DNA from: Solidesulfovibrio sp.
Lineage (GTDB): Bacteria; Desulfobacterota; Desulfovibrionia; Desulfovibrionales; Desulfovibrionaceae
Direction: 5' to 3'
NCBI RefSeq assembly: GCF_038562415.1
Contig: NZ_JBCFBA010000008.1
Location: 78,422 to 142,421, forward strand
Length of the DNA: 64,000 nt
Positions 55,034-63,859 of the stretch are shown here, in pieces (within the stretch, counting starts at the first letter, position 1; each line of letters starts with the position of its first letter). The notes under the pieces were generated by a model. It was given only the letters and a program-made list of their open reading frames with translations, was not told the DNA's origin and made no database searches. A program made the translations under genes and the position numbers.

Positions 55034-55753
55034 ATGCTGACCTTGCGCAATGTCGATGTCCATTACGGCCGGGTGCATGCCGTGCGCCGGGTGTCGCTGC
55101 ATGTCGCCCCGGGCGAGATCGTGGCCCTTATCGGCGCCAACGGCGCGGGCAAGACCACGCTGCTGTCGGCCATATCCGGCGTGCAGCGGGTTTCGGGCGG
55201 CGAGGTGGTCTTTGACGGGAAGGGCATCGCCGGGGAGAAGCCCGAGCGCATCGTGCGCCTGGGGCTGTCCCAGGTGCCCGAGCGGCGGCTGGTGTTCGGC
55301 CCCTTGAGCGTGGCGGACAATCTGCTTTTGGGGGCGTATTCCTGCTACGACAAGCGCCGGGCCGCCGCGGACAGGGAAGAGGTGTACGCCATGTTTCCGG
55401 TGCTGGCCGAGCGTCGCGACCAGCCGGCGGCGGCGCTTTCCGGCGGCGAGCAGCAGATGCTGGCCCTGGGGCGGGCGCTGATGGCCCGGCCGCGCTGCCT
55501 GCTGCTCGACGAGCCGGGCATGGGGCTGGCGCCGCAGGTGTGCAGGGAGATTTTCCGCCATGTCGCCGAACTGCGGCGCGACAGGGGACTGACCGTGCTG
55601 CTCGTCGAGCAGAATGCCAAGAGCGCCCTGGCCATCGCCGACCGGGGCTACGTGCTGGAGACCGGCCGGGTGCTCCTCTCCGGCACCTCCGAGGAGCTTT
55701 TGGCCAATCGCGACGTGCGGCGCGCCTATCTTGGTCGGGAGAAGGACGCCTAG
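55034..55753 (+). CDS. livF: ABC transporter ATPase LivF, second operon
   Basis: A 239-aa ATPase: Walker A GANGAGKT, signature LSGGEQQMLALGRAL, Walker B LLLDEPGMG and the LivF-type LLVEQN. Longer frames upstream run into the homopolymer tract, so the ATG at 55034 is taken. Translation probably starts from GGAGG supplied by the adjoining repeat, 11 nt away. Confidence 0.93.
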   Translation: MLTLRNVDVHYGRVHAVRRVSLHVAPGEIVALIGANGAGKTTLLSAISGVQRVSGGEVVFDGKGIAGEKPERIVRLGLSQVPERRLVFGPLSVADNLLLGAYSCYDKRRAAADREEVYAMFPVLAERRDQPAAALSGGEQQMLALGRALMARPRCLLLDEPGMGLAPQVCREIFRHVAELRRDRGLTVLLVEQNAKSALAIADRGYVLETGRVLLSGTSEELLANRDVRRAYLGREKDA

Positions 55754-55772
55754 GCGTCGGGGAGGGCTGGCC

Positions 55773-57086
55773 GTGCGCGAATGTTTCGAACCGCGATACG
55801 AGACCATGGACCGGGCCGAGCTGGGCCAGTTGCAGTTGGAGCGCCTCCAGGAGACGTTGGCCAGGGTCGCCAGGAATGTGCCGCTGTACCGCAAGCGTTT
55901 CGCCGAGCACGACATCGACCCCGAGGCCTTCGCCGACGTGGTCGATTTGCGCCGGTTGCCGTTTACCACCAAGGCCGACCTGCGCGAGGCCTATCCCTAC
56001 GGGCTTTTCGCCGTGCCGCTTCGCGACGTGGTCCGGCTGCACGCCTCCTCGGGCACCTCGGGCAAGCCCGTGGTCGCCGGCTACACCCGAAACGACGTGA
56101 AAACCTGGTCGCGCCTGGTGGCCCGGGTGCTGGTGGCGGCCGGGGCCGGGCGCGACGACGTGGTGCAGATCGCCCTGGGCTACGGCCTGTTCACCGGCGG
56201 CATGGGCTTCCACTACGGGGCCGAGGCCGTGGGCGCGGCCGTGATTCCGGCGTCGAGCGGCGGCACGCGCCGCCAGGTGGCCATCATGCAGGACTACCGC
56301 ACCACGGTGTTCGTGGCCACGCCGAGCTACGCCCTGCACCTGGCCGAGACGCTCGATGCCATGGAGGTCAACGTCAACGCCCTGTCCCTGCGCTACGGCC
56401 TGTTCGGGGCCGAGATCTGGTCCGAGGCCATGCGCGGCGCCATCGAGGACCGCCTCAAGCTCACGGCCACGGACAACTACGGCTTAAGCGAAATCATGGG
56501 CCCGGGCGTGGCCGGCGAGTGCCTGGAGCGGGCCGGCATGCACGTCAGCGAGGACCATTTCCTCATCGAGGTCGTGGACCCGGCCACGGGTGCGGTGTTG
56601 TCCGACGGCGAGGAGGGCGAGTTGGTCATCACCACCCTGACCAAGGAAGCCTTCCCCATGATCCGCTACCGCACCGGCGACATCACGCGCATCCTCCCCG
56701 AGCCTTGCCCCTGCGGCCGCACCATGCGTCGCATCGCCCGCATCGTCGGCCGTTGCGACGACATGCTGATCATTCGCGGCGTCAACGTCTTTCCCTCGCG
56801 CATCGAGTCGCTGTTGCTGGAAATCGAGGGCACCACGCCCAACTACCGCATCGTGCTCGACCGCAAGGGCGCCCTGGACGAGGCGCTCGTCGAGGTCGAG
56901 CCCACCGAGGAACTGCTCTTCGACCGCGTCTCCGAGCACCAGGCCCTGCTCGACAAGCTGGAGCGCCGCTTCGCCTCGGAACTCGGCGTGGGGCTGACCG
57001 TGCGCCTGGTGGAGCCGGGCAGCCTGGCCCGCGGCCAGGAAGGCAAGACCATCCGCGTCTTCGATCGCCGCAGGCTGGCTGGATAG
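55773..57086 (+). CDS. Phenylacetate-CoA ligase (PaaK family)
   Basis: A 437-aa adenylate-forming enzyme that makes aryl-acetyl-CoA. HASSGTSGKPVVAGYT is the P-loop, YGLSEIMGPG the second core motif, and YRTGDITRI the hinge, all PaaK-like; the C-terminal ACT-like lobe ends the protein. GTG start at 55773 with GGGGAGG upstream. It is 19 nt after livF, so this liv system probably imports aryl acids or aromatic amino acids that the ligase then activates. Confidence 0.9.
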   Translation: MRECFEPRYETMDRAELGQLQLERLQETLARVARNVPLYRKRFAEHDIDPEAFADVVDLRRLPFTTKADLREAYPYGLFAVPLRDVVRLHASSGTSGKPVVAGYTRNDVKTWSRLVARVLVAAGAGRDDVVQIALGYGLFTGGMGFHYGAEAVGAAVIPASSGGTRRQVAIMQDYRTTVFVATPSYALHLAETLDAMEVNVNALSLRYGLFGAEIWSEAMRGAIEDRLKLTATDNYGLSEIMGPGVAGECLERAGMHVSEDHFLIEVVDPATGAVLSDGEEGELVITTLTKEAFPMIRYRTGDITRILPEPCPCGRTMRRIARIVGRCDDMLIIRGVNVFPSRIESLLLEIEGTTPNYRIVLDRKGALDEALVEVEPTEELLFDRVSEHQALLDKLERRFASELGVGLTVRLVEPGSLARGQEGKTIRVFDRRRLAG

Positions 57087-57190
57087 ATCGGCTGGAAGAG
57101 GCTCCGGCGGCCCGGGGGTTTTCGTCCGCCGGAACCCCGCGACAGGGGCGGCGGCCGGCGGTTATGGCGAAAGCCGCGACCGCGACAACG

Positions 57191-57227
57191 AAACATCCCC
57201 CCGCAACGACGTTGCGGGGGGATGTTT
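57191..57227. terminator. Bidirectional terminator between paaK-like gene and NYN gene
   Basis: Perfect 17-bp arms AAACATCCCCCCGCAAC / GTTGCGGGGGGATGTTT with GAC loop, giving a T-run on both strands. Between it and the ligase stop (57093-57150) lies a degenerate stretch, GAAGAGGCTCCGGCGG, like the start of the hairpin repeat. Confidence 0.85.
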
Positions 57228-57243
57228 GCATGTGGGGGCGCGT

Positions 57244-57825
57244 TTAGCGGGCGACTTCCTGGGCGAACTCGTCGATCCAGTAGATGCGGTCGGCCCGGCA
57301 TTGCAGGTCCGTGGACACGCCGTTTTTGAAAACCAGCAGCTCGAAGCGCTTGTTTTTTTCGGTGATGTACTCCACCGCGTCCAGCAGGTCGCTGTCGCCG
57401 GAGGACAGGATCAGCGTATCGTAGTTCTCGATGTGGGTCAGCGCCAAGGTGGCCAGGCCCACGTCCACGCCCTTTTGCTGCTCGCGGCTCAAGCGGTGCC
57501 TGTGGTCGTTGGGGCAGCTCACCGGCACCTTGCGGCGGCATTGTTCGCAGTAGAGGTCGGTGATTTCGCTGGAACGCAGTTCGTAGAGCTTGGTGATGAT
57601 CTTCGGCCCCATGGGCGGGGCGCTACGCATCCAGTTATAGAAGGCGACCTGGGAATCGGGCGTGGGGTTCGGCACGGAATTGAGGTAATAGGCGCGCCAA
57701 AGCGGCTCTTCGGATTCCAATTTGTTTCTCAGTTTGACATAGTCGATGCTGTACTCGCGACTGTAAATGGATTGTCCCCGATACATGTAGCCGGCGTCGA
57801 TCAGCCAGAGTCGTCGATTGGTCAT
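57244..57825 (-). CDS. NYN-domain protein (LabA/DUF88-like) with zinc-ribbon insertion
   Basis: A 193-aa PIN-like putative ribonuclease. Catalytic acidic residues occur in LWLIDAGYMYRG (N-terminus) and LILSSGDSDLLDAVEYI; KGVDVGLATLAL carries the third Asp. A cysteine/histidine cluster (CEQC ... CPNDHRH, residues about 105-125) is inserted between them and probably binds zinc. The ATG at 57825 has AAGGAA upstream. Stand-alone gene; target RNA unknown. Confidence 0.8.
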   Translation of the reverse strand: MTNRRLWLIDAGYMYRGQSIYSREYSIDYVKLRNKLESEEPLWRAYYLNSVPNPTPDSQVAFYNWMRSAPPMGPKIITKLYELRSSEITDLYCEQCRRKVPVSCPNDHRHRLSREQQKGVDVGLATLALTHIENYDTLILSSGDSDLLDAVEYITEKNKRFELLVFKNGVSTDLQCRADRIYWIDEFAQEVAR

Positions 57826-58093
57826 AGGCAATTCCTTTATGGTGGTCCGTATCTTATTGGAAAATGCATGGCGGTGCGGGGACCGGCGGTCCCAAGCCGC
57901 CATCTGCTTGTATACTCCAAATCCGACCTGGCGGAAGGAAAAAATCAGATTCGATTAATTCTTTTATTTAAATAAGATAGAAACAGGAATCGGTCTTTCG
58001 GCCAGCAGGCCGGGTCGCCGGGCGCAAGGCCCGGCGCCTTGGCCGGAGCCGGCGCGGCGGCTCGGATCGCGCCGGCCCCGGAAACGCGGGGGA

Positions 58094-58717
58094 TCAGTTT
58101 TTCCGCAGGGACACCCACACCCCGTAGGCGTCCGCGGTCACGCTGGCGTCGGCGATGCCGGCCGCTTCGAGCACCCGGGGCAGGTAGCCCTCGGCCTTCC
58201 AGTCGTTGCGTTCGTCCTTGGCGCCGTCGCCGGACCATTTGGGCCGCATGGCCCGCACGGCCTCGATGGGCTGGTAGCGGCTGAAGCCGCAGCCGACGAG
58301 CCCCGCCCCGCCCGGGGCCAGCACCCGGTAGAGTTCGGCGAAGGCGGCCACGTGGTCGGTCCAAAACGGCACCGAGCCCCGGCTGATCAGCAGGTCCACG
58401 GAACCCGTCTCCAGGGGAATGGCCGTGACGTCGGCCTCGTAGAAGCGGAAGCGCTCCGGGGTCAGGCCGTGGCGCGCGACGTTTTCCCGGGCCATGTCCA
58501 GCACCTCGGGGTTGGCGTCGAGGCCGATCATGGACAGTTCGGTGATCTTGGCCAGTTCGATGATGACCGCGGCGCTGCCCGTGCCGACGTCGAGGCACAC
58601 CCCCCGGCGCACGCCGCAGTCGTCCACGATCTGGCGGGCGAGCAGCGGATACATGGCCGCGAAGCGGTGGTTGGCGTCGTAGCGGTAGAAATCCCGGTCA
58701 AAGGTCGATTCGGCCAT
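58094..58717 (-). CDS. Class I SAM-dependent methyltransferase
   Basis: A 207-aa methyltransferase: CLDVGTGSAAVIIELAK is motif I, GLDANPEVLDMA motif II, DVTAIPLETGSVDLLISRG motif IV. GGAG lies before the ATG at 58717. It follows a periplasmic binding-protein gene by 41 nt on the same strand; a methylated metallophore, corrinoid or similar ligand is possible but not shown. Confidence 0.85.
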   Translation of the reverse strand: MAESTFDRDFYRYDANHRFAAMYPLLARQIVDDCGVRRGVCLDVGTGSAAVIIELAKITELSMIGLDANPEVLDMARENVARHGLTPERFRFYEADVTAIPLETGSVDLLISRGSVPFWTDHVAAFAELYRVLAPGGAGLVGCGFSRYQPIEAVRAMRPKWSGDGAKDERNDWKAEGYLPRVLEAAGIADASVTADAYGVWVSLRKN

Positions 58718-58758
58718 GGCGGCTCCTTGCGGTTGTCGGTTTGCGGTGGGGGGCGGGG

Positions 58759-59823
58759 TCAGGGCGTCACGTGCTCCTTGCCCCGGAGCAGGTCGGCGGC
58801 CTTTGCGTCGGTCAGGTCCACCTGGAGGAAAAGGGTGAAGAAGGCCTTGGTTTCCCGGACCATGTCGAAGGGGAAGGCCTCGGGGTAGAGGGCGTTGGCC
58901 AGCCATTTGAGGCACAGCAGGCGCAAAAACGACGGCGGCCGGTCGAACCAGCCGAAGGGCGTGTCCGGCAGCAGGAGCACGCGGCCGTTTTTGACCGCCG
59001 GGATCTCGCTCCAGGCCGGCGAGGACAGGATTCTGTCCCGGCAGGCCGCGTCCTGGGCCAGGATGACTTGCGGCGCGTAGCCGACCACTTCCTCCATGGT
59101 CACCCGGTCCATGCCCTTGCGGTCGGTGGGCGGTTTGGTGTGGACGTTGATGCCGCCGGCCAGGTCCAGGACCACGGTGTGAAACGAGCCGCCGCCGTCG
59201 GTGAACAGGCCGTCGCCGCCCTCGGCGTAGTAGACGGTCAGGCGCTTGTCTTTGGGGATGGCGGCCAGTCCCCGGCGGATGGAGGTCAGTGTGGCCTCGG
59301 CGGCGGCGGCCAGCTTTTCGGCCCGCTCCAGGCGGCCCAGGGCGGCCCCGAGCCGGCGAAACGCGGCCGGATAGTCGCTTGGCGACTCGCTGGCGACATG
59401 GATCACCGGGATGCGGCGCGCGGTGAAAAAAGCCTCGAAGGCGGCGTGGGGCTTGGCCATGGAGCCGCTGATGACCAGATCGGGCTTGGCCGCCTCCAGG
59501 GCCTTTTCGTCGGGGGCCTCGTTTTTGCCGAAAAACCCCCCGAGTACGGGCAGGTCCCTGGCGCAGGCCGGCAGGTAGGGTACGGCCGGCGGCAGGGGGG
59601 GGTAGTTCCAGCCGGCCAGCAGGCAGGGATCGATGGCATAGACGAGCAGGCTGTCGGGCGGCGACAGGGCATAGACCCGTTTGGGCGCGTCGGGGACGTC
59701 GAGGCGATGCCCGTCGGCGTCGATGACGGACCGGGCCAGGGCGGTCGCGGCGCAAAGGGCCGGCAGGGCGGCCAGGATCAGGGTGGCCAGGAGGACGGGA
59801 CGTCGGCGGGGACGGTGCTGCAT
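58759..59823 (-). CDS. Periplasmic metal-chelate (BtuF/FepB-type) binding protein
   Basis: A 354-aa protein with signal peptide (LLATLILAALPALCAATALA) and the TroA-like fold: DAPKRVYALSPPDSLLVYAI, ALEAAKPDLVISG, GGGSFHTVVLDLAGGINV, and VGYAPQVILAQDA. Such proteins bind siderophores, haem or cobalamin for ABC import, yet no permease or ATPase gene is adjacent. The ATG at 59823 has GGGAG upstream; two further ATGs lie up to 45 nt upstream. Confidence 0.82.
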   Translation of the reverse strand: MQHRPRRRPVLLATLILAALPALCAATALARSVIDADGHRLDVPDAPKRVYALSPPDSLLVYAIDPCLLAGWNYPPLPPAVPYLPACARDLPVLGGFFGKNEAPDEKALEAAKPDLVISGSMAKPHAAFEAFFTARRIPVIHVASESPSDYPAAFRRLGAALGRLERAEKLAAAAEATLTSIRRGLAAIPKDKRLTVYYAEGGDGLFTDGGGSFHTVVLDLAGGINVHTKPPTDRKGMDRVTMEEVVGYAPQVILAQDAACRDRILSSPAWSEIPAVKNGRVLLLPDTPFGWFDRPPSFLRLLCLKWLANALYPEAFPFDMVRETKAFFTLFLQVDLTDAKAADLLRGKEHVTP

Positions 59824-60449
59824 GGCGGTGGCTCCCTTGGGCATGGTGCGGTTGCGGCGCAGGGCCATGGCCAAGCATACTCCGGCGCCCGGAAGGTGAG
59901 CAACGGGACAGTGGATTTCTGTTCCCCCGTAATCTCGGTTGGATAGAAATTCATTGCCGGGCAAGTCCTGTCACGCGAACCCGGCAAACCGGTCGGGTGC
60001 CGCCAAAAGGCGGGGCGTGGCCCTAAGACGGACTGGGGGTTTTTGCCGTACGGAAGCCACAGGGCGATGCTGTGTAGAAACATTGAACGGGAAATGGATT
60101 GGATGCCTCGTGTTGCATGGAGGGATTGGAGGATCGCGATGTGTTCCTGTCTCCTGTCTCTCTGTCATACCGAAGGGACTGCCCATGCATTAGTCACGAA
60201 AACTTTGGGATCGTGTTCACCACTGCTTCATAGCATAGCGCTGTAGTATGATTATTACATTTATGACACAGAATTTACAGGTCCCGTGATGGCGACTTTT
60301 CAGGGGTTATTTTTCAATATACTGAAATAATTTAAAATAAAAATGCATTACGCTTTGCTGTCAATCTTTCCGATCTATAATCTTTCCTTCTGGTCTCGGC
60401 GCCAGAGGCCACGGCGCGACGGCGCACCATCGCCAACGAGGGAGGAAAG
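59824..60449. other. Divergent intergenic region, no gene seen
   Basis: 626 bp between the binding-protein and porin genes. The left half is GC-rich leader of the minus-strand gene; the right half is AT-rich and holds the porin promoter. No convincing small gene or complete riboswitch is visible. A 13-mer TCAATATACTGAA at 60314-60326 also occurs at 41030-41042. Confidence 0.5.
60354..60381 (+). promoter_or_regulatory. Porin promoter
   Basis: Perfect -10 TATAAT at 60376-60381 with a weak -35 (TTTGCT, 16-nt spacer), 69 nt before the ATG, in an AT-rich tract typical of strong porin promoters. Confidence 0.5.
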
Positions 60450-61928
60450 ATGAAAAAAGCATTTGTCTGGGTCTTGGCCGTCATCGGGTGTCTCGGCATG
60501 TTGGCCGAGGCCCGGGCGGCCACGGAAGTGAAAATGGTCGGCGACGCCCTGGTTTACGGCGTCTATTATTCCAACCGCAACTTCACCGGCTGGAACGCCG
60601 CCACCTGGACCTCGGCCACGCCGACCTGGAAAGGCGCCGGCGCCAAGACCGAGGAGAGCTTCCAGATCTGGGAGCGGTTTCGGTGGCGCACGGACTTCAT
60701 CGCCAGCGAGGCCGTGAAGTTCCGCCTGGCCCTCAAGGTGGAGGACACCTGGGGCTACGGCACCTTCACCGCGGCCAATCCGGCCGTGGCGATCATGCCC
60801 TACCAGGCCTATTTGCAGTTCAGGATTCCGGGCTGCGCCTTCGAGGCCACGGCCGGGTTGCAGCGGGTCGACCTGCCGCAAAGCGGGCTTTTTTACGCCT
60901 CGCCGGTGTTCGGCGACAACGCGGCCGCGCTGGTGGTCAAAGGCCCGCTGATCGACAAGACCCTGTCCGTCCTGGCCGGTTTCGGGCGTCTTATCGACAC
61001 CAACCGTACCTACGACACCACCACCACCCAGGTGGCCGACGAACTCGACATGTATTTCCTGGCCTTCCCGGTGACGGTCGAGGGCTTTACGGCCACGCCC
61101 TGGGGCGCCGTGGCCGTGGCCGGCCGCGGCGCCAACTACTTCACCAACAAGGGGTCCCAGTACGGATCGTCGTATTTCGCGGACACCCTGACCTCGGCCG
61201 GCACGTACATCTCGCCCAAGTTGTGGAAAAACGAGCAGAATCCCTTCTGGTGGGTCGGCGGCGCCTTCGAGGTCAGCGCCCTGGATCCGGTGCGCTTCTA
61301 CGCTGACGTGATTTACGGGGCCGGCGCCCAGAACGACCGCAAGAAAAGCCGCCGCGAAGGCTGGTTCCTCGATCTGGGCCTGGAATACACGGGCTGGGAC
61401 GTGCTCACGCCCCAGGTTTTCGGCTGGTGGTCCACGGGCGAGGACAAATCAACCCTCAACGGTTCCGAGCGCATGCCCCTGGTGCGGCCCAACTGGGGAC
61501 CGGGCAACAGCTTCCTGTTCGACGACAGCCAGGAACTGGTCAAGGACTCCAACATGGGCATGAGCCCGGTCGGTTCATGGGGTCTGGGCGCGAGCCTCAA
61601 CAACGTGACCTTCGTGGAAAAACTGACCCACCGCCTGACCGTCCTGTATGTGGCCGGCACCAACTCGGCCCGGGCCATCCGTTCCCTCAACACCGCCCTG
61701 GGCAGCAATCCCTATTTCCAGATGGGGCGCGACCTGACCGTGAACGAATCCGTCCTTGGCCTCAACTTCGATACCAAGTACATGATCTACCAGAATCTGG
61801 CCGCCATCGTGGAGACCGGCTGGGCGCACGGCGAGTTCCAGCAGAGCGTCTGGGGCCATCGTCTGGCCAGCCAGGCGCGTGACGGCGACACCTGGAAAGT
61901 GGCCTTCGGCCTGTCGTATAAATTCTAA
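60450..61928 (+). CDS. Outer-membrane porin (Desulfovibrio homotrimeric type)
   Basis: A 492-aa beta-barrel. Signal peptide to about residue 23 (MLAEARA), then many amphipathic strands rich in Tyr, Trp and Gly (ERFRWRTDFIA, RLALKVEDTWGYG), ending in the outer-membrane sorting signature LSYKF with terminal Phe. It resembles the abundant porins of Desulfovibrio. GGAGG lies 5 nt before the ATG. It is followed by a strong terminator. Confidence 0.85.
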   Translation: MKKAFVWVLAVIGCLGMLAEARAATEVKMVGDALVYGVYYSNRNFTGWNAATWTSATPTWKGAGAKTEESFQIWERFRWRTDFIASEAVKFRLALKVEDTWGYGTFTAANPAVAIMPYQAYLQFRIPGCAFEATAGLQRVDLPQSGLFYASPVFGDNAAALVVKGPLIDKTLSVLAGFGRLIDTNRTYDTTTTQVADELDMYFLAFPVTVEGFTATPWGAVAVAGRGANYFTNKGSQYGSSYFADTLTSAGTYISPKLWKNEQNPFWWVGGAFEVSALDPVRFYADVIYGAGAQNDRKKSRREGWFLDLGLEYTGWDVLTPQVFGWWSTGEDKSTLNGSERMPLVRPNWGPGNSFLFDDSQELVKDSNMGMSPVGSWGLGASLNNVTFVEKLTHRLTVLYVAGTNSARAIRSLNTALGSNPYFQMGRDLTVNESVLGLNFDTKYMIYQNLAAIVETGWAHGEFQQSVWGHRLASQARDGDTWKVAFGLSYKF

Positions 61929-61983
61929 AGGGCCAACCGTCCGGCGACGGGGTTCGTCGCGTCGTGTTCGCACCGCCGTGGGC

Positions 61984-62012
61984 GGCCGGGGCCTTCGGGC
62001 CCCGGCCTTTTT
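61984..62012 (+). terminator. Intrinsic terminator after the porin
   Basis: GGCCGGGGCC-TTCG-GGCCCCGGCC followed by TTTTT; perfect 10-bp stem with a stable UUCG loop. Confidence 0.93.
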
Positions 62013-62033
62013 GGGGCTTCGCCTGGGGAAAAG

Positions 62034-62060
62034 AAAAAGGCCGAAACAGCGGTTTCGGCC
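62034..62060 (-). terminator. Intrinsic terminator after the RRM gene
   Basis: On the minus strand GGCCGAAAC / GTTTCGGCC with a 4-nt loop followed by TTTTT, about 100 nt after the RNA-binding protein stop. It faces the porin terminator. Confidence 0.88.
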
Positions 62061-62162
62061 TTTGGAGCGGTATACGGCGACGATCCTTGCGCGCCATCCC
62101 TTACGGAGCGCATGCCGGCGGGCAGGAACGAGGATCGGGCCGGGGTCGTTTACGACGCGATA

Positions 62163-62477
62163 CTACCAGCGGCCGCCGCCGCCGCCGTAGCCGCCGCCGC
62201 GACGGGCACCGCCGCCGCCGCCGCCGGAGCGGGGTTTGTCCTGGGCCTCGTTGACCTTCAGGGTGCGGCCGCCCAGTTCCTTGCCGTCCAGAGCCTGGAT
62301 GGCGGCGTTGGCGCCTTCGTCATCCATCTCCACGAAGCCGAAGCCGCGCAGACGGCCGGTTTCACGGTCGGTAATGAGGTTGACGCTGATCACTTCGCCG
62401 TAGGAGGCGAAATGGTCGCGGACGTCGTCTTCGGTGGAGGAGAAGGACAGGTTGCCAACATAAAGTTTCTTCGACAT
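62163..62477 (-). CDS. RRM-type glycine-rich RNA-binding protein
   Basis: A 104-aa protein with one RNA-recognition motif (RNP2 LYVGNL at residues 5-10, RNP1 RGFGFVEM near 44-51) and a Gly/Arg tail of about 25 residues. Proteins of this kind bind single-stranded RNA and are often cold-induced in bacteria. GGAG precedes the ATG. A leader of about 100 nt separates it from its promoter, as in cold-shock genes. Confidence 0.92.
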   Translation of the reverse strand: MSKKLYVGNLSFSSTEDDVRDHFASYGEVISVNLITDRETGRLRGFGFVEMDDEGANAAIQALDGKELGGRTLKVNEAQDKPRSGGGGGGARRGGGYGGGGGRW

Positions 62478-62585
62478 GTACTGTAGCTCCGGTCTTTGGC
62501 GTGATCCGTTTTCGGCGTTTTGGGGGTGGACTTCCATCGGGGGCAAAGCGGCGAAAGGGGGCATGCGCGTTAACGATAATAACCT

Positions 62586-62613
62586 ATTTTACACGGACCG
62601 GAGACAAACACAA
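62586..62613 (-). promoter_or_regulatory. Promoter of the RRM gene
   Basis: On the minus strand TTGTGT and TAAAAT with 16-nt spacer, giving a 5' leader of about 100 nt. The 62478-62784 gap holds only this promoter, the leader and GC-rich DNA. Confidence 0.55.
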
Positions 62614-62784
62614 CAACAAAAATGCCCGGTGCAACGTTTTTTTTCGGTTTTTTGCAGCCGAAGCCGCCGGTTACGCGCCGCGCCGGGAGCCGGTGGCCGA
62701 GGCCTCGCCTGCCGCTCCCGCGTCCCTGCCGGCGCGGGCCTCGCGATGGCCACGGCCCGGGGCCGCGGTTGCCCTGGCCTGCCG

Positions 62785-63738
62785 CTAGCCGAAGAGGGCG
62801 TAGCCGATGGTGACCACGATGATGCTTCCGGCGCGGAAAAGCTGGTTTTGCACGATAAGCCCGGCCGCCGTGCGGGGCGAGAAGATGCCGGCGTAATACG
62901 GGAACTGGTGGCGGAAGGCCCGCATGGGCGTGGACAGGATGTTGCCGACCAGCAGGGCCAGCACGACCTGCCGGGTGGTCAGGTCGCCGGCGCCGAGCAT
63001 GGCGCCGGCGGCGGCCAGCCCGGCCGTGAATTCGGCCACCACCTGGAACATGACGATGCTCACGGCCTGCGGCGTCATAAACGACAGGAAGCTCAAATGG
63101 GTGGACAACCATTTCTCCATGGCGTCGAAGATCCCGAACACGGCCAGGTAATGGATGCCGATATAAATGGGGACGGTAAAAAGGACCATGGAGCGGATGC
63201 GGCGGGTAAAGCGTTTCCAGCCCTTGGCCAGGGCCTTTTTCCAGGAGAACCCGTTGTCCTGCAAATGACAGGTCACGCAGCCGTCGGGCAGCGGCGGCAG
63301 GGCCAGGTGGCCGTAGACGAGGATGGCGGCGGTGCGCAGCAGGGCGGCGAGCAGGGTGAGCCCGACATAGAGGCCGGCGGGTTTGGTGCCCAGGAAGGGG
63401 ACGGTGATGAAAAACATCTGGGGCAGGTGGAGGAAGTAGGTGGGCAGGCTGTTGAACAGGTTGGCCAGGATCAGTTCGCGGTGGCTGAGCTTGCCGGCGC
63501 CATGGGCCTCGGCCAGGAGGGAATTGGCGGCCATGCCGGAGAAAAAGGCCATGGAGAAACTGGCGCCGACGACGTCCTTGAGGTGCCCCAGGCGGATGAT
63601 GGGGGCGGCCAGCCTGGCCAGGAACCGGGTCCAGTTGAGGGCCTCGATGCAGTTGGCCACGAGCAGGCCCAGGGCCAGGGAGGCGAGGAGCCTGGCCAGG
63701 GGCCACAGCAGGGAGTGCCAGAGGTGGGCGATATCCAT
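62785..63738 (-). CDS. Nucleoside-recognition (Gate) domain membrane protein
   Basis: A 317-aa membrane protein with about eight helices. LGHLKDVVGASFSMAFFSG and TPQAVSIVMFQVVAEFTAG are the paired Gate-domain segments found in SpmA/SpmB-like and concentrative-transport proteins. A soluble loop carries CVTCHLQD, a CxxCH that could bind haem only if periplasmic. The start is uncertain: ATG at 63738 lacks a ribosome-binding site, while ATG at 63840 has GGAAG upstream but adds 34 residues of low-complexity N-terminus. Confidence 0.75.
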   Translation of the reverse strand: MDIAHLWHSLLWPLARLLASLALGLLVANCIEALNWTRFLARLAAPIIRLGHLKDVVGASFSMAFFSGMAANSLLAEAHGAGKLSHRELILANLFNSLPTYFLHLPQMFFITVPFLGTKPAGLYVGLTLLAALLRTAAILVYGHLALPPLPDGCVTCHLQDNGFSWKKALAKGWKRFTRRIRSMVLFTVPIYIGIHYLAVFGIFDAMEKWLSTHLSFLSFMTPQAVSIVMFQVVAEFTAGLAAAGAMLGAGDLTTRQVVLALLVGNILSTPMRAFRHQFPYYAGIFSPRTAAGLIVQNQLFRAGSIIVVTIGYALFG

Positions 63739-63859
63739 GGAGGGGCAGCTATAGTCAGGGGTTGGGGTTTTGGGAAGCCCCGGGGGGCGGTTTGGGCATG
63801 CGGGGGAAAATAAGCGTTGACAGTCCGTGGGGAAGGGCATAAAGACATTCTTCCCGTGT

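Noticed and set aside
57093-57150. A further full copy of the hairpin repeat after the phenylacetate-CoA ligase gene
   Set aside because: Only the GAAGAGGCTCCGGCGG start is similar; the diagnostic palindrome is absent, so it is at most a degenerate fragment.
59880-59950. Cobalamin-riboswitch-like string on the minus strand (GGGGGAACAG, AAATCC, CTGTCCCG) upstream of the binding-protein gene
   Set aside because: The spacing between the blocks is too short and no B12 box or matching outer stem was found, so it is not called.
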